Origin: Candidatus Dichloromethanomonas elyunquensis
Lineage (GTDB): Bacteria > Bacillota > Desulfitobacteriia > Desulfitobacteriales > Syntrophobotulaceae
DNA: 64,000 nucleotides
Direction of reading: 5' to 3'
Assembly (NCBI GenBank): GCA_001515265.1
Contig: LNDB01000005.1
Span: 1 to 64,000 of the forward strand
Translations under genes and position numbers: made by a program
Part shown: positions 35,644 to 46,826 of the stretch, in pieces
Position numbering within the stretch: the first letter of the stretch is position 1
Layout: each line of letters starts with the position of its first letter
Notes under the pieces: generated by a model
Databases searched by the model: none
Told to the model about the DNA's origin: nothing
The model's input: only the letters and a program-made list of their open reading frames with translations

Positions 35644-38067
35644 TTACGGTTTGAACCTTTTTAAACTAAGGGAATTTGTGACTACGGATACAGAGCTAAA
35701 AGCCATTGCTCCCCCGGCAATGACCGGATTTAAAAATCCTAAAGCGGCGAAAGGAATCCCAAGGATGTTGTATACAAAGGCCCAGAACAGATTTTGTTTG
35801 ATTTTGTTCATTGTTTTTCGGGATAAGCGGACCGCGGCAGAAATTGACCTTAGATCCCCTCTCATCAGTGTAATGTCCGCAGCCTCAATCGCTACATCTG
35901 TCCCGGTCCCAATCGCAATTCCTATATCTGCTGCAGCCAGAGCCGGGGCATCATTAATTCCGTCTCCGACCATTGCAACCATCTTCCCCTGATTCTTTAA
36001 TTTTTCCACTTCTTCCACTTTATTCTCCGGCAATACTTCTGCCAGAACATTTTCAATCCCGACCAGCCCGGCAATGGTTTTGGCTGTTCGCAGATTGTCC
36101 CCTGTAAGCATATAAACTTCGATTCCCATATTTTTAAGTTCAGTGATCGCTTCTTTAGAATGCTCTTTCAAGGTGTCGGCAACAGCGATCACTGCTTCTA
36201 AAACCTGATCAACAGCCAGGAGCATAGCCGTTTTGCCCTCGTCTTCAAACCTTGCGATCACCGGCTCAAGGGAGTGAATATCCAAATCCTGCTCCCTCAT
36301 CAGCTTTCTGGTTCCAATAGTAATCCGCTTTTGTCCTACCAACGCTGCCACACCTCTTCCCGGTATCGCTTCAAACTGGTCGGGATCGGGAATATCCGTT
36401 AAATGCTTCTTGGCATGTTCATAAATCGCTGCCCCAAGAGGATGTTCCGATTTTTTTTCGGCAATAGCGGTAAGCCTTAGGATTTCCTCCACCGTCATTT
36501 TTCCTGCGGAATAGATATCCGTGACTTCCGGCTGTCCCTTGGTGATTGTCCCCGTCTTATCCAGGACAACAGTATTAATTTTATAGGTTCTCTCCAAGTG
36601 CTCTCCGCCTCTAAACAGAATCCCGTTTTCAGCGCCTTTTCCAGTTCCGACCATGATTGCTGTTGGCGTAGCAAGGCCGAGAGCGCAAGGGCAGGCAATA
36701 ACCAAAACGGCTACTGCACTGATTATAGCGGGAGTGATGTCCCTCCCTCCGCTTACGCCGAAATACCATACCAGAAATGTAGCGAGGGCGGCCAAGAGTA
36801 CTACAGGTACAAAAATACCTGCAACCCGGTCCGCAATCTTCTGGATAGGGGCTTTAGAGCCTTGGGCATCTTCGACCATCCGGATAATCTGTGACAGTGC
36901 CGTATCTTTCCCAACTTTAGTCGCTTTGAATGTAAAAGCACCATATTTATTAATAGTCGCTCCTATTACCGTATTCCCGATGTTTTTTTCGACCGGAAGG
37001 CTTTCCCCTGTCAGCATGGATTCATCAATCGAAGAATTCCCCTCCGTGATTATGCCGTCCACAGGAATCTTTTCTCCCGGCCTGACCATGATAATATCAC
37101 CAACTTCTACTTCTGTAATTGGAATATCTGATTCTTTTCCGCTTCGAATCACCCTGGCTGCCTTGGCCTGCAGACCCATCAATTTTTTAATGGCTTCGGA
37201 AGTTTTGCCTTTGGCTGCGGCCTCAAGGTACTTTCCAAATAGAATTAGCGTAATGATAACTGTCGATGCTTCAAAATAAAGGTTTTTCATTACCGTCCCC
37301 GGAGGTGCAGATGCGAAGAAAGCATTATAGACACTGAAAAAATACGCTGCTGAGGTCCCCAAGGCTACCAGTACGTCCATATTGGCCCCTTTTGATCTTA
37401 AAGCATAAAAGGCATTCTTATAAAACCTGAACCCGAGGAAAAACTGGACCGGTGTCGCAACGATAAACTGGAAATATTCATTATGGAGGAAGGCAATATT
37501 CATGTTGACCAGGGACAGCATCATAGCCAAGATAAGGGGAGAACTAAGGACTGCTGAGATTGCGAGCTCTTTTTTAAGCCCTTTGATTTCCTTTTCCCTT
37601 TGTTCCTTTTCCCAGTCCTTACCGGACTCTTCAATCGGTTCCGCCTTATACCCCAAGGCTTCGATGGTTCGGATCAGTTCCGACACCTTTATTTTTGAGC
37701 TCTCGTATTGAACTACGGCTTTCTCGGCTGCAAGGTTCACCGCAGCCTGGGTAACCCCTTCGAGCTTATTCAGTTTCTTTTCTATTTTCGTTGCACAGAC
37801 AGCACATGACATTCCCGAAATCGCCAAATTGACTTTATTGGCATTGCCCGTCATTTCTTCTCTTACATCATAACCCAGACTCTTAACGGCTTCGACAATC
37901 TTGTCCCTATTTAGGAGCGTATCGTCATATTCGACTACAGCCCGCGCCATAGCTAAATTCACCGTTCCCTGTTTAACGCCTTCGAGCTGGCTAAGTTTCT
38001 TTTCAATCCGGGCAGCGCAGGCAGCACAGGACATTCCCATTATTTCTAAATTCTCTTTTTTATCCAT
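35644..38067 (-). CDS. copA: Copper-exporting P1B-type ATPase
   Basis: 807 residues. Two N-terminal HMA domains carry [10 protein letters not shown] and [10 protein letters not shown]. The membrane part has the Cu(I)-selective CPC motif ([11 protein letters not shown]), the phosphorylation site DKTGT, the TGES actuator loop, the HP motif in SEHPLG, and GDGINDAP. It exports Cu(I) from the cytosol. It heads copA-copZ-tcdA-giy and has its own likely promoter with a palindrome; no CsoR or CopY gene is beside it. Confidence 0.96.
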   Translation of the reverse strand: MDKKENLEIMGMSCAACAARIEKKLSQLEGVKQGTVNLAMARAVVEYDDTLLNRDKIVEAVKSLGYDVREEMTGNANKVNLAISGMSCAVCATKIEKKLNKLEGVTQAAVNLAAEKAVVQYESSKIKVSELIRTIEALGYKAEPIEESGKDWEKEQREKEIKGLKKELAISAVLSSPLILAMMLSLVNMNIAFLHNEYFQFIVATPVQFFLGFRFYKNAFYALRSKGANMDVLVALGTSAAYFFSVYNAFFASAPPGTVMKNLYFEASTVIITLILFGKYLEAAAKGKTSEAIKKLMGLQAKAARVIRSGKESDIPITEVEVGDIIMVRPGEKIPVDGIITEGNSSIDESMLTGESLPVEKNIGNTVIGATINKYGAFTFKATKVGKDTALSQIIRMVEDAQGSKAPIQKIADRVAGIFVPVVLLAALATFLVWYFGVSGGRDITPAIISAVAVLVIACPCALGLATPTAIMVGTGKGAENGILFRGGEHLERTYKINTVVLDKTGTITKGQPEVTDIYSAGKMTVEEILRLTAIAEKKSEHPLGAAIYEHAKKHLTDIPDPDQFEAIPGRGVAALVGQKRITIGTRKLMREQDLDIHSLEPVIARFEDEGKTAMLLAVDQVLEAVIAVADTLKEHSKEAITELKNMGIEVYMLTGDNLRTAKTIAGLVGIENVLAEVLPENKVEEVEKLKNQGKMVAMVGDGINDAPALAAADIGIAIGTGTDVAIEAADITLMRGDLRSISAAVRLSRKTMNKIKQNLFWAFVYNILGIPFAALGFLNPVIAGGAMAFSSVSVVTNSLSLKRFKP

Positions 38068-38111
38068 GGTATCATCCCTTTTATCTTTTAAATAATTGAG
38101 ATCTTCTTTAT

Positions 38112-38140
38112 ATAATGCCAGATTCCCGGAATCACGTCAA
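38112..38140 (-). promoter_or_regulatory. copA promoter with a palindromic operator candidate
   Basis: TTGACG (38140-38135), 17-bp spacer, CATTAT (38117-38112). The spacer contains GATTCCCGGAATC (38121-38133), a 6-1-6 palindrome. Confidence 0.45.
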
Positions 38141-38144
38141 ACTT

Positions 38145-39158
38145 CTATGATTCAAACTGAAACCCCTTTTCGATGGCCTTCAGGCATGCCTCAACAGCAT
38201 TCTTATCATATAAAATGCCTTGTTGACCGGTAATCTCCCGGATGACAAAATCTATACCATGGGCTTGCCTGTAAGGACGGTGGGAGGACATTGCTTCGAC
38301 CGCATCGGCAACGCAAAGAACACGCGCCTCAAGTCTTATTCCATGCCCCTTTAGACCGAAGGGATAACCGCTGCCGTCTATTTTTTCATGATGTTGTAAA
38401 ATCGTTTCAGCTACCGGCCAAGGAAATTCAATCTCTTTTAGAATCTCATAACCGATCTCAGAATGAGCTTTAATCAAATGATATTCATGAAAAGTGATCT
38501 TCCCCGGCTTACTGAGTATTTCGATGGGGACTGCAATTTTCCCGATATCATGCACTAACCCCGCGACCTGAATCCCCATAGTCTCCTCTTGGGAAAGACC
38601 CATTTCCTTGGCGATTTCTACACCGAGCCTGCTGACCCTCTGCTGGTGCCCTGCGGTGTAGGGGTCCCTTTTCTCAACAGTGATTGTAATAGCTTTGATC
38701 ACGGACTGGGTCATACCATGAAACTTACTGATTGTTCTTAACAATTCCTCTTCGGTCCTTTTTTTCTCATCAATATCCTGCAACATGTGGAAAAAAAGCT
38801 TCTTCCCATGATGCGTCATTTCATGAATCGGATGAATCATCGAACAAACCCAGCGGCCTAAACCGTCATCGAAAAATTCATGTTCTACGGACTTTCCCTC
38901 TTTCAAAGATTGTTCCAAAGGACAATAGGGAACGGGGCCATCACTCCCATGGATTACTTTTGGGCAATATCCGCCTATAACTTGCTGCAGTTCATTCTCT
39001 ATCCGAAGTACCTTTTGCACTGCTTTATTCGCTAATACTATCCGATGATCTTCATTTACCAGGATCACATAAAAAGGAAGGGAATCTAAAATCACCTGTA
39101 CACCAGCCAAGTATCTATTTTCTTTGTCAAACCCGTCTTGCCGAAATTCCTGATCCAT
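38145..39158 (-). CDS. PAS and HD-GYP domain protein (probable c-di-GMP phosphodiesterase)
   Basis: 337 residues. A PAS domain covers about 15-135 (LPFYVILVNEDHRIVLANKA; a CPLEQSL segment might bind a cofactor). The HD-GYP domain (about 160-330) has HDIGKIAVP, HSEIGYEIL, LQHHEKIDGSGYPFGLKG with the GYP motif, and DAVEAMSSHRPYR. All catalytic positions look intact, so it should break down c-di-GMP. It contrasts with the GGDEF-EAL protein at 58 kb. Confidence 0.9.
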   Translation of the reverse strand: MDQEFRQDGFDKENRYLAGVQVILDSLPFYVILVNEDHRIVLANKAVQKVLRIENELQQVIGGYCPKVIHGSDGPVPYCPLEQSLKEGKSVEHEFFDDGLGRWVCSMIHPIHEMTHHGKKLFFHMLQDIDEKKRTEEELLRTISKFHGMTQSVIKAITITVEKRDPYTAGHQQRVSRLGVEIAKEMGLSQEETMGIQVAGLVHDIGKIAVPIEILSKPGKITFHEYHLIKAHSEIGYEILKEIEFPWPVAETILQHHEKIDGSGYPFGLKGHGIRLEARVLCVADAVEAMSSHRPYRQAHGIDFVIREITGQQGILYDKNAVEACLKAIEKGFQFES

Positions 39159-39268
39159 AATATTCCTCCTTTTTAATCTAGTTCTCTATCTAACAGCGTT
39201 CTCCTTTTACAATTAGAAAAATATTGTACAGAAATAACCCAAGAACTGACATTATATGAGAATCAGTA

Positions 39269-39307
39269 TATTAAAAGAAGAGGGGTTTGTTCCCTCTTCT
39301 TTTAATA
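39269..39307 (-). terminator. Terminator of cysK-metY
   Basis: 16-bp perfect inverted repeat (39269-39284, 39292-39307; arm TATTAAAAGAAGAGGG) with a 7-nt loop, 56 bp after metY. Confidence 0.75.
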
Positions 39308-39362
39308 CGAAATTAACTTTTGCCATTTAGCAATATTCCAATTTTTATCAAAAGATGTTCCT

Positions 39363-40664
<1,302 letters not shown>

Positions 40665-40716
40665 TCACTCATGGCATATTGCTTTTAAAATTTATTTTCA
40701 TCCTCTATGGTGAGTT

Positions 40717-41646
40717 TTAGTATTCTTGGAATAACGGTGTGCTCAAATACCTCTCTCCGCTATCAGGAAGGACTGCTACAATAAGTTTTCCGGCATTTTC
40801 ACTGCGTTTTGCAAGCTCCAATGCTGCATACACGGCCGCTCCGGAAGAAATGCCCACTAAAATTCCTTCTTCTCGGGCTAGTTTTCGTCCGGTTTCAAAA
40901 GCCTGTTCATGGGTTACTTTAAAAATCTCATCAATGATGCTCAGGTTTAAAACCTCAGGGATAAACCCTGCGCCAATTCCCTGAATTTTATGGGGTCCTG
41001 GTCTTCCTCCTGAGAGGACCGGTGAATCATTAGGTTCAACGGCAACGACTTTCAAACCCGGTTTACGAGATTTAAGTGCCTCGCCTATCCCCGTAAGGGT
41101 ACCACCCGTTCCAACACCGCCTACAATAATATCGATTTTTCCATCTGTATCATTCCAGATCTCTTCTGCGGTGGTTTTCTTGTGGATATCCGGGTTAGCA
41201 GAGTTCTCAAATTGTTGAGGAACAAAGGAATCCGAAATTTCTTCCGCAAGTTCAAGCGCTTTTTTAATAGATCCCTTCATTCCATCGGCACCGGGTGTCA
41301 AAACAAGTTCAGCTCCATAGGCTCTCAGAAGATTGCGTCTTTCAACACTCATTGTTTCCGGCATGGTTAAGATTAATTTATATCCCCGTACTGCAGCAAC
41401 CAATGCCAGACCAATTCCGGTGTTCCCGCTGGTCGGCTCGATAATAACGGAATCCTGATTAATTAATCCTTGTTTTTCCGCTTCTCTGATCATGTTCAAG
41501 CTGATCCTGTCTTTAACACTTCCCCCTGGATTAAAAAACTCCACCTTTACAACCACATCTGCCTGAAGCCCTCTGGAAATTTTATTCAATTTTACCAAGG
41601 GAGTTCCACCGATTAAATCTGTTATATCTTCATAAATTTTCTCCAC
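40717..41646 (-). CDS. cysK: Cysteine synthase A (O-acetylserine sulfhydrylase)
   Basis: Forms cysteine from O-acetylserine and sulfide. 309 residues; the PLP lysine is in [14 protein letters not shown], the substrate loop is [12 protein letters not shown], and the phosphate-binding loop is [13 protein letters not shown]. It starts with GTG. It is the promoter-proximal gene of cysK-metY. Confidence 0.95.
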   Translation of the reverse strand: MEKIYEDITDLIGGTPLVKLNKISRGLQADVVVKVEFFNPGGSVKDRISLNMIREAEKQGLINQDSVIIEPTSGNTGIGLALVAAVRGYKLILTMPETMSVERRNLLRAYGAELVLTPGADGMKGSIKKALELAEEISDSFVPQQFENSANPDIHKKTTAEEIWNDTDGKIDIIVGGVGTGGTLTGIGEALKSRKPGLKVVAVEPNDSPVLSGGRPGPHKIQGIGAGFIPEVLNLSIIDEIFKVTHEQAFETGRKLAREEGILVGISSGAAVYAALELAKRSENAGKLIVAVLPDSGERYLSTPLFQEY

Positions 41647-41700
41647 GAAATAACATCCCCCTTGTTTATAATCTCTATAGATTTACTAGTCTTTTAGTAA

Positions 41701-41729
41701 AGAATACCGATTTTTAAGCTCTTTGTCAA
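41701..41729 (-). promoter_or_regulatory. cysK-metY promoter
   Basis: TTGACA (41729-41724), 17-bp spacer, TATTCT (41706-41701). Confidence 0.65.
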
Positions 41730-41754
41730 TAGTTTTTCTTTATTATGCAAAATC

Positions 41755-41783
41755 TTGACAATTACCATACAAAGCTATATATT
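41755..41783 (+). promoter_or_regulatory. tetR-type gene promoter
   Basis: TTGACA (41755-41760), 17-bp spacer, TATATT (41778-41783); the -10 is inside the operator palindrome. Confidence 0.7.
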
Positions 41784-41802
41784 GAGTTTAAACTCAATAT
41801 AT
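41777..41802. promoter_or_regulatory. 26-bp perfect palindrome, likely TetR operator
   Basis: ATATATTGAGTTT followed directly by its exact reverse complement. It covers the -10 and transcript start and ends just before the ribosome binding site, the usual layout for TetR autoregulation. Confidence 0.7.
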
Positions 41803-41815
41803 TAGGAGTCAATGA

Positions 41816-42400
41816 GTGGGAACACAGCGTCAAGAACAGAAAAATCAAACGAAAAGACACCTGATCAATGTGTCTATCCGCGTGTTGGCAAAAAATGGCC
41901 TCCTTAGGACGAAGACATCGGACATTGCCAAGGAGGGGGGAGTCTCCCACGGAACAGTTTTCGCCCATTTTCCCACCCGGGAAATCCTTTTGGCTGAAGT
42001 GATTGAGGAGGTCGGGTCACGCATTGCCTCCAGGCTGCACGAATTAGCCGTAAATGGCGGGTCGGTCCGGGAAGTCCTTGCGGCACACTTGGAAGGCTTA
42101 CTTGAATATGAGGCTTTTTACACCCGGTTAGTGGTTGAGAACAATCTTCTTCCAGGCAGGTCGCAGCATACTTTAATCATGATTCAATCTGCTATTTCCA
42201 TACACTTGAACCAAGCTGTAGAGAGGGAAGTAAATCTCGGGACGTTCCGGTCTTTCCCCACCCATTTGCTCTTTAATACCTGGATAGGCCTTCTTCATTA
42301 TTACCTGGTTAATGCGGACCTCTTTTCCCCCAACGAATCCGTATTGCAGCGTCACGGTCAGACCTTAATCAACCACTTCCTATCAATGGCATCCCCATAA
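41816..42400 (+). CDS. TetR/AcrR-family transcriptional regulator
   Basis: 194 residues from a GTG with AGGAG 7 nt upstream. The helix-turn-helix (about 13-58) is typical: TSDIAKEGGVSHGTVFAHFPTREILL. The ligand-binding C-terminal half is not assignable. The neighbouring zinc-ribbon gene, 31 bp downstream, is probably co-transcribed; no transporter is adjacent, so its target may be itself and that gene. Confidence 0.9.
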   Translation: MGTQRQEQKNQTKRHLINVSIRVLAKNGLLRTKTSDIAKEGGVSHGTVFAHFPTREILLAEVIEEVGSRIASRLHELAVNGGSVREVLAAHLEGLLEYEAFYTRLVVENNLLPGRSQHTLIMIQSAISIHLNQAVEREVNLGTFRSFPTHLLFNTWIGLLHYYLVNADLFSPNESVLQRHGQTLINHFLSMASP

Positions 42401-42431
42401 ACACATTTTTTTATGAAAGGAGCGATGACCA

Positions 42432-42674
42432 TTGAAAACCTGCATTGCATGCGGGATGCCTATGGAAACTGCTGCCGACTACCCACAGGGGAACACGGAA
42501 AAAGATTATTGCTTGTACTGTGCAAAGCTTGACGGCAGTATGCAATCCTTTGAAGAAAAGCTGGAAGGATTAACGAATTTCATTATGAAAACACAGGGAC
42601 TGGATCAAGATGCCGCCTGGAAAACCGCCCGTAAGATGATGTCCACACTGCCCGCCTGGAAAGGCCACTTTTAA
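42432..42674 (+). CDS. Small zinc-ribbon protein
   Basis: 80 residues, TTG start after AAAGGAG. Cysteines in CIACGMPM and DYCLYCAK form a Cys4 zinc ribbon of the kind in the putative zinc-ribbon family PF12674. The rest is helical and includes DQDAAWKTARKMMSTLPAW. Function unknown; it follows the TetR gene. Confidence 0.75.
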   Translation: MKTCIACGMPMETAADYPQGNTEKDYCLYCAKLDGSMQSFEEKLEGLTNFIMKTQGLDQDAAWKTARKMMSTLPAWKGHF

Positions 42675-42680
42675 CCGGAA

Positions 42681-42708
42681 AGAAGATGCGGCCCTAACTG
42701 CATCTTCT
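42681..42708. terminator. Bidirectional terminator
   Basis: Stem AGAAGATGC/GCATCTTCT with a 10-nt loop between convergent genes. Confidence 0.65.
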
Positions 42709-42721
42709 CTATTATATCCGA

Positions 42722-42949
42722 TTATATCATGACTACCCGGATAGGCGGTATTTCATTTTTCTGCAAATAGGCTTGGACTTCCGGGAGATCCCCTGAAGCA
42801 ATTTGAATTCCAATTCCGCAGCCTTCATTAACGAAAGGCGGAACGGGGACAAGCAAAAACGCCCACTTTAGAGTTTTCAGGATTTTCTCTGCTTTCATGG
42901 TAACATGTACCGAAGTAAAGATTAACACGATTTTAGACTGTTCTTCCAT
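42722..42949 (-). CDS. DUF3343 protein (putative sulfur/selenium carrier-like)
   Basis: 75 residues from the ATG at 42949, with GGAGG 8 nt upstream inside the end of the previous gene. Family features: LIFTSVHVTMKAEKIL and LVPVPPFVNEGCGIGIQ, with a single conserved Cys. DUF3343 genes usually accompany YedF and class V aminotransferases in selenium or sulfur loci. It is 4 bp after such an aminotransferase here. Confidence 0.8.
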   Translation of the reverse strand: MEEQSKIVLIFTSVHVTMKAEKILKTLKWAFLLVPVPPFVNEGCGIGIQIASGDLPEVQAYLQKNEIPPIRVVMI

Positions 42950-42953
42950 CCCT

Positions 42954-44090
42954 TCAACCTCCAATTACAGAAGCCAGTGCAGCCAGTAAAGACTGAATAT
43001 CCTCTTCTGTCTGGAAATAACTCAGACTGAACCGGAGGGCACCCGTTTTCAGGGTTCCAGCCGTTTTATGAGCTAGCGGCGCGCAATGAAGTCCTGCCCG
43101 GGTCACAATATCATAACGCCTGTCCAATTCCAGGGAAACTGCCTCGGGGCTATGGCGGTCAAACATACATGATACAAGGCCGACCCGGCGGTTTGGATTC
43201 TGGGGGCCCAAAATACGGACTTCCGGCAGTTTTCTTAACCCTGCAAGAAGCATCGTCATCAAATTCACCTCATGCTGTCTAATTTTCTCCAGGCCTTCAT
43301 CCAATATAAACTCAATCCCGGCCCCTAGAGCGGCAATCCCCGGAATATTACGGGTGCCGCTTTCCATTCCTTCCGGCCAGATTCCCGGCTGCTTCAATTC
43401 TTGTGAATGAATCCCGGTTCCTCCGTAGATCAACGAATGGAGCTCAATCCCCGGTTTGGCATAAAAACCCCCGACCCCCTGCGGACCCATAAGACCTTTA
43501 TGCCCCGTAAAAGCCAAAAAATCGATCTGCTGTTCTTCCACCTGGATGGGTAGAACACCCCCGCTCTGAGCTGCATCGACCATAAATAAACATTGATGCC
43601 GCTTGGCCACCTGCCCCAGTTCAATAATCGGCAGGATGCTTCCCAAAACATTGGATGCGTGCGTGAAACATAGGAGTTTGGTATTGGGCTGTATATAGGA
43701 CTCAACGTCAGCAGGGTCCAGAATCCCTTCACGGCTGCAGGGAACAACGGTATAGCTTACCCCTCTTTCTCTAAGATATTCTAAAGGGCGGACCACGGCA
43801 TTATGTTCTACCGAGCTGGTCAGAACATGATCACCGGATTGGAGCAATCCTTGGAGCCCTACATTGAGAGCTTCGGTTACGTTTTGTGTAAAAACAACCC
43901 GTTCACTATCCGGGATTCCGAATAACCGGCAAAGCGCTTCCCTGGTCTCAAACAACAGCCTGCCGGCCCGCAGTGAGGACTGATTTACACCCCGGCCTGC
44001 GTTTCCGCCTTGTCGAAAAACCCGGTTATGGGTTTCGTAAACCACTTCCGGCTTGGGCCAGGAGGTAGCAGCATTATCAAAATAAAGCAA
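42954..44090 (-). CDS. Class V aminotransferase (cysteine desulfurase-like)
   Basis: 378 residues, PLP-dependent. Features: YFDNAATSWPKPEVVYE, TQNVTEALNVGLQGLL, SSVEHNAVVRPLEYL, VDAAQSGGVLPI, the PLP lysine in FTGHKGLMGPQG, and RAGLHCAPLAHKTAGT with the likely sulfur-accepting Cys. It resembles the SufS-like desulfurases found with DUF3343 and selenium genes. It starts with TTG. Whether the substrate is cysteine or selenocysteine cannot be told. Confidence 0.88.
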   Translation of the reverse strand: MLYFDNAATSWPKPEVVYETHNRVFRQGGNAGRGVNQSSLRAGRLLFETREALCRLFGIPDSERVVFTQNVTEALNVGLQGLLQSGDHVLTSSVEHNAVVRPLEYLRERGVSYTVVPCSREGILDPADVESYIQPNTKLLCFTHASNVLGSILPIIELGQVAKRHQCLFMVDAAQSGGVLPIQVEEQQIDFLAFTGHKGLMGPQGVGGFYAKPGIELHSLIYGGTGIHSQELKQPGIWPEGMESGTRNIPGIAALGAGIEFILDEGLEKIRQHEVNLMTMLLAGLRKLPEVRILGPQNPNRRVGLVSCMFDRHSPEAVSLELDRRYDIVTRAGLHCAPLAHKTAGTLKTGALRFSLSYFQTEEDIQSLLAALASVIGG

Positions 44091-44267
44091 AATTGTCTCT
44101 CCTTTGCTCTATCCAGCTTATTCCCTTTCTTGTATGGAACTATTTTAGCACACCAAGTAACCCATAATAAAGGACTGAGCCTTCAGCTACCGAGTAACCG
44201 TTGGACAGTCCCAATTAATAGTTTTTCACAATGATGATATTACCCCGAAGAATCCTTCTTAGCTAAC

Positions 44268-44453
44268 TTATTCTTCAATCGCAAGCTTCCCAGCTGTGGC
44301 AAAATTTTCTTTGGACATATCCCGGATAATGATCTTTACATTTTCCGGTGCGGTATTGACGGATTCTACAATAGCTTGGGTTACTTTTTGAACCAGCAGC
44401 TTCTTTTGTTCCAGTGTTCGTCCTTCAAACATTTCAATTTGAACAGTAGGCAT
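44268..44453 (-). CDS. 4-oxalocrotonate tautomerase family protein (second copy)
   Basis: 61 residues; catalytic Pro follows the initiator (MPTVQIEMFEGR), then LEQKKLLVQKVTQAI. It is distinct from the copy at 31.6 kb. The ATG at 44453 is taken because Pro must be N-terminal; AGGAG lies 9 nt upstream. Confidence 0.88.
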   Translation of the reverse strand: MPTVQIEMFEGRTLEQKKLLVQKVTQAIVESVNTAPENVKIIIRDMSKENFATAGKLAIEE

Positions 44454-44533
44454 AATCATAAACTCCTTTTATCTAAAATTATTCTGATTATAATTATATA
44501 CCACTTTAAGGCAATGCACCATAGGTCCGGATA

Positions 44534-45460
44534 CTATCCACGATGCAATTCGCTTAAGTCATAGGGTGTTTCCTGATATACATAATAATTTAACCAGTTC
44601 ATAAATAATAGGTTGGCATGCCCCCTCCAGGTTACAATGGGATCATTTCCGGGATCATCTTTGGGAAAATAATTTTGGGGGAGAGCAATTTCGAGACCCT
44701 TGTTCCGGTCTCTTTCAAATTCCCCTTTCAAAGTCAAGGGGTCATACTCCGGATGGCCGGTAACGAATATCTGTCTGCCATCTTTCCTGGCAGCCAGGTA
44801 TACTCCCGCCGAATCAGATTGGGCCAATACTTCCAAGGCTTGATTTTTCCTGATATCCTCTGCTCTTACTTCCGTATGGCGGGAATGAGGAGCGTAAAAA
44901 AAATCATCGAATCCCCTTAGGAACTTACTATTTTCTTTGTTCACCACGCGATGAGGAAAAACTCCGAATATTTTGGACGGAAGCGGGTATTTGGGAATCC
45001 CAAAATGATAATATAACCCGGCTTGGGCTCCCCAGCAAACATACATCGTAGAATAAACGTTCACCAGGCTCCATTCCATAATTTGACACAATTCTTCCCA
45101 GTAATCCACTTCTTTAAAATTTAAATTTTCTACCGGAGCCCCTGTAATGATCAGCCCGTCAAAATTTTGATCTCTTACTTCCTCAAAAGTACTATAGAAT
45201 CTGGTGAGATGCTCCCTTGGAGTGTTTACCGGATTGTGGGTTTTAGTATGAAGCAAGGTAATATCGATTTGTAAAGGTGAATTACTCAAAAGTCGAAGGT
45301 ATTGCGTCTCGGTCACAATCTTAGTAGGCATCAGGTTTAATAAGGCAATCTTGAGGGGACGAATATCCTGATGCAGCGCCCGGTCTTCATCCATGATAAA
45401 TATATTTTCATTTTCTAAAACAATCTTGGCCGGCAAAAAATCCGGTATTTTGATCGGCAT
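44534..45460 (-). CDS. metA: Homoserine O-acyltransferase (probably acetyl-specific)
   Basis: Activates homoserine for methionine synthesis. 308 residues, with the Cys nucleophile in [15 protein letters not shown] and His-Glu in [12 protein letters not shown]. At the position where E. coli MetA has Gly (TGAPLG) and the acetyl-specific Bacillus enzymes have Glu, this reads TGAPVEN, so acetyl-CoA is the likely donor. That matches the O-acetylhomoserine sulfhydrylase MetY at 39.4 kb. No SAM riboswitch is visible. Confidence 0.93.
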   Translation of the reverse strand: MPIKIPDFLPAKIVLENENIFIMDEDRALHQDIRPLKIALLNLMPTKIVTETQYLRLLSNSPLQIDITLLHTKTHNPVNTPREHLTRFYSTFEEVRDQNFDGLIITGAPVENLNFKEVDYWEELCQIMEWSLVNVYSTMYVCWGAQAGLYYHFGIPKYPLPSKIFGVFPHRVVNKENSKFLRGFDDFFYAPHSRHTEVRAEDIRKNQALEVLAQSDSAGVYLAARKDGRQIFVTGHPEYDPLTLKGEFERDRNKGLEIALPQNYFPKDDPGNDPIVTWRGHANLLFMNWLNYYVYQETPYDLSELHRG

Positions 45461-45535
45461 ATCAATATTCCTCCTCTGCCAGATCCCGTCTTCTTAGTGC
45501 AAATAGGATACTGCAATTCTATAACGCCATTTTTA

Positions 45536-46339
45536 TCAAAGTATCTTCTCATTCATACTGCCGCTCCTGTACCCTTTCAGATCAAGAGCCGTATAAATAA
45601 AGCCGATTCTGCCAAAGGCTTCATAGATTTCTTCCGCTATCTTGTGTTCTAAGAATCTTAAATGTTCCTCCGGTGAAACTTCTATCCTTGCTATATCCCC
45701 GTGATGGCGTACCCTGACCTGCCGAAAACCAAGATCCAGCAGGTACTGTTCCGCCTGTTCCACCATTTTTAGTTTATCTTTGGTAATCTCTTCTCCATAA
45801 GGAATCCTCGAAGATAAACAAGCAAAGGAGGGTTTATCCCAGGTAGGAAGTCCTAATTCTTTCGATAGAATTCTAATCTCCGCTTTGGTCAACCCTGCTT
45901 TTAACAGCGGGCTTTGAATGCCCAACTCTGTTAAAGCTTGTCTGCCCGGCCGATAATCCCGCAAATCATCCATATTTGACCCTTCGGCAAGATCCCCGGC
46001 ACAAAGTTCTTCCGCGACTTCTTTCAATTTGCCGAACAATTGCTTTTTGCATAAATAACAGCGATTGGCAGGATTTTTCGCAAATTCAGGGTCGTCTAGT
46101 TCTTCACTATCGGTAACCAGATGCTTTATTCCCTGTTCCGTGCAAAAACGCCTTGCTTCTTTCAGTTCCCTATCAGGAAAAGCAGAAGACCTGACCGTAA
46201 CAGCGACCGCATTCTGTCCTAACACGTCATGGGCAATTTTCAACAAAAACGTGCTGTCAACCCCTCCTGAAAAAGCGATAAGAATTTTCTCCATCTGTTG
46301 TAAATCCTGTTTGAGTAAATCGCGTTTATCATGAACCAT
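45536..46339 (-). CDS. larE: LarE-type ATP-dependent sulfur transferase
   Basis: PP-loop enzyme that thiolates the nicotinic-acid-derived nickel-pincer cofactor precursor. 267 residues with AFSGGVDSTFLLKIA and SSRIPYGEEIT. Cysteines in NRCYLCKKQ plus PSFACLSS give three, the pattern of LarE proteins thought to hold a [4Fe-4S] cluster instead of sacrificing a Cys. No larA, larB or larC is in the window. ATG at 46339 preferred over TTG two codons upstream. Confidence 0.88.
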   Translation of the reverse strand: MVHDKRDLLKQDLQQMEKILIAFSGGVDSTFLLKIAHDVLGQNAVAVTVRSSAFPDRELKEARRFCTEQGIKHLVTDSEELDDPEFAKNPANRCYLCKKQLFGKLKEVAEELCAGDLAEGSNMDDLRDYRPGRQALTELGIQSPLLKAGLTKAEIRILSKELGLPTWDKPSFACLSSRIPYGEEITKDKLKMVEQAEQYLLDLGFRQVRVRHHGDIARIEVSPEEHLRFLEHKIAEEIYEAFGRIGFIYTALDLKGYRSGSMNEKIL

Positions 46340-46376
46340 TCCCAATAACCTTCCTTATGCGTTTCTCTTTTACTAT

Positions 46377-46826
46377 TTAAATAGAATAATAGTCATATGC
46401 ATTGCTCTGAAGGTTCTTAGTCTCTTTAACAAGATCTTCCAAACTATAAGAATCCAATACCTGTTTGATCGCAATTTTAAGATCATTCCAAACGTTTTTG
46501 GTCACACAGAAATCCATCCTGGGACATGATCCTTGGCACCCATCATCAACGCATTCAACCGGAGCAATCGGTCCTTCCAAGGCTCTGACTACATCACCGA
46601 CGCAAATATCCTTAGGTTCCTTATTGAGGACATATCCACCTTGGAATCCGCGGATACTCTTGATTAATCCGTTCTGTTTCAAGGTTATCAGGAGTTGTTC
46701 CAGGTAACGCTCGGATATTTCCTGCCTTTGGGCAACACTGTGAATGGTAACCGGACCCGAATGCTGATTCAGAGCTATATCCAAAATCGCCCGGAGACCA
46801 TACCTTCCTTTCGTTGATAATTTCAC
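46377..46826 (-). CDS. Rrf2-family regulator, IscR/CymR type
   Basis: 149 residues with the winged helix MKLSTKGRYGLRAILDIA and ISERYLEQLLITLKQNGLI. The Cys-rich loop CVDDGCQGSCPRMDFC can ligate an Fe-S cluster as in IscR. GTG start. It is 37 bp upstream of larE, so both may share a transcript. It may control sulfur or Fe-S genes; iscS/iscU are not in view. Confidence 0.9.
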   Translation of the reverse strand: MKLSTKGRYGLRAILDIALNQHSGPVTIHSVAQRQEISERYLEQLLITLKQNGLIKSIRGFQGGYVLNKEPKDICVGDVVRALEGPIAPVECVDDGCQGSCPRMDFCVTKNVWNDLKIAIKQVLDSYSLEDLVKETKNLQSNAYDYYSI

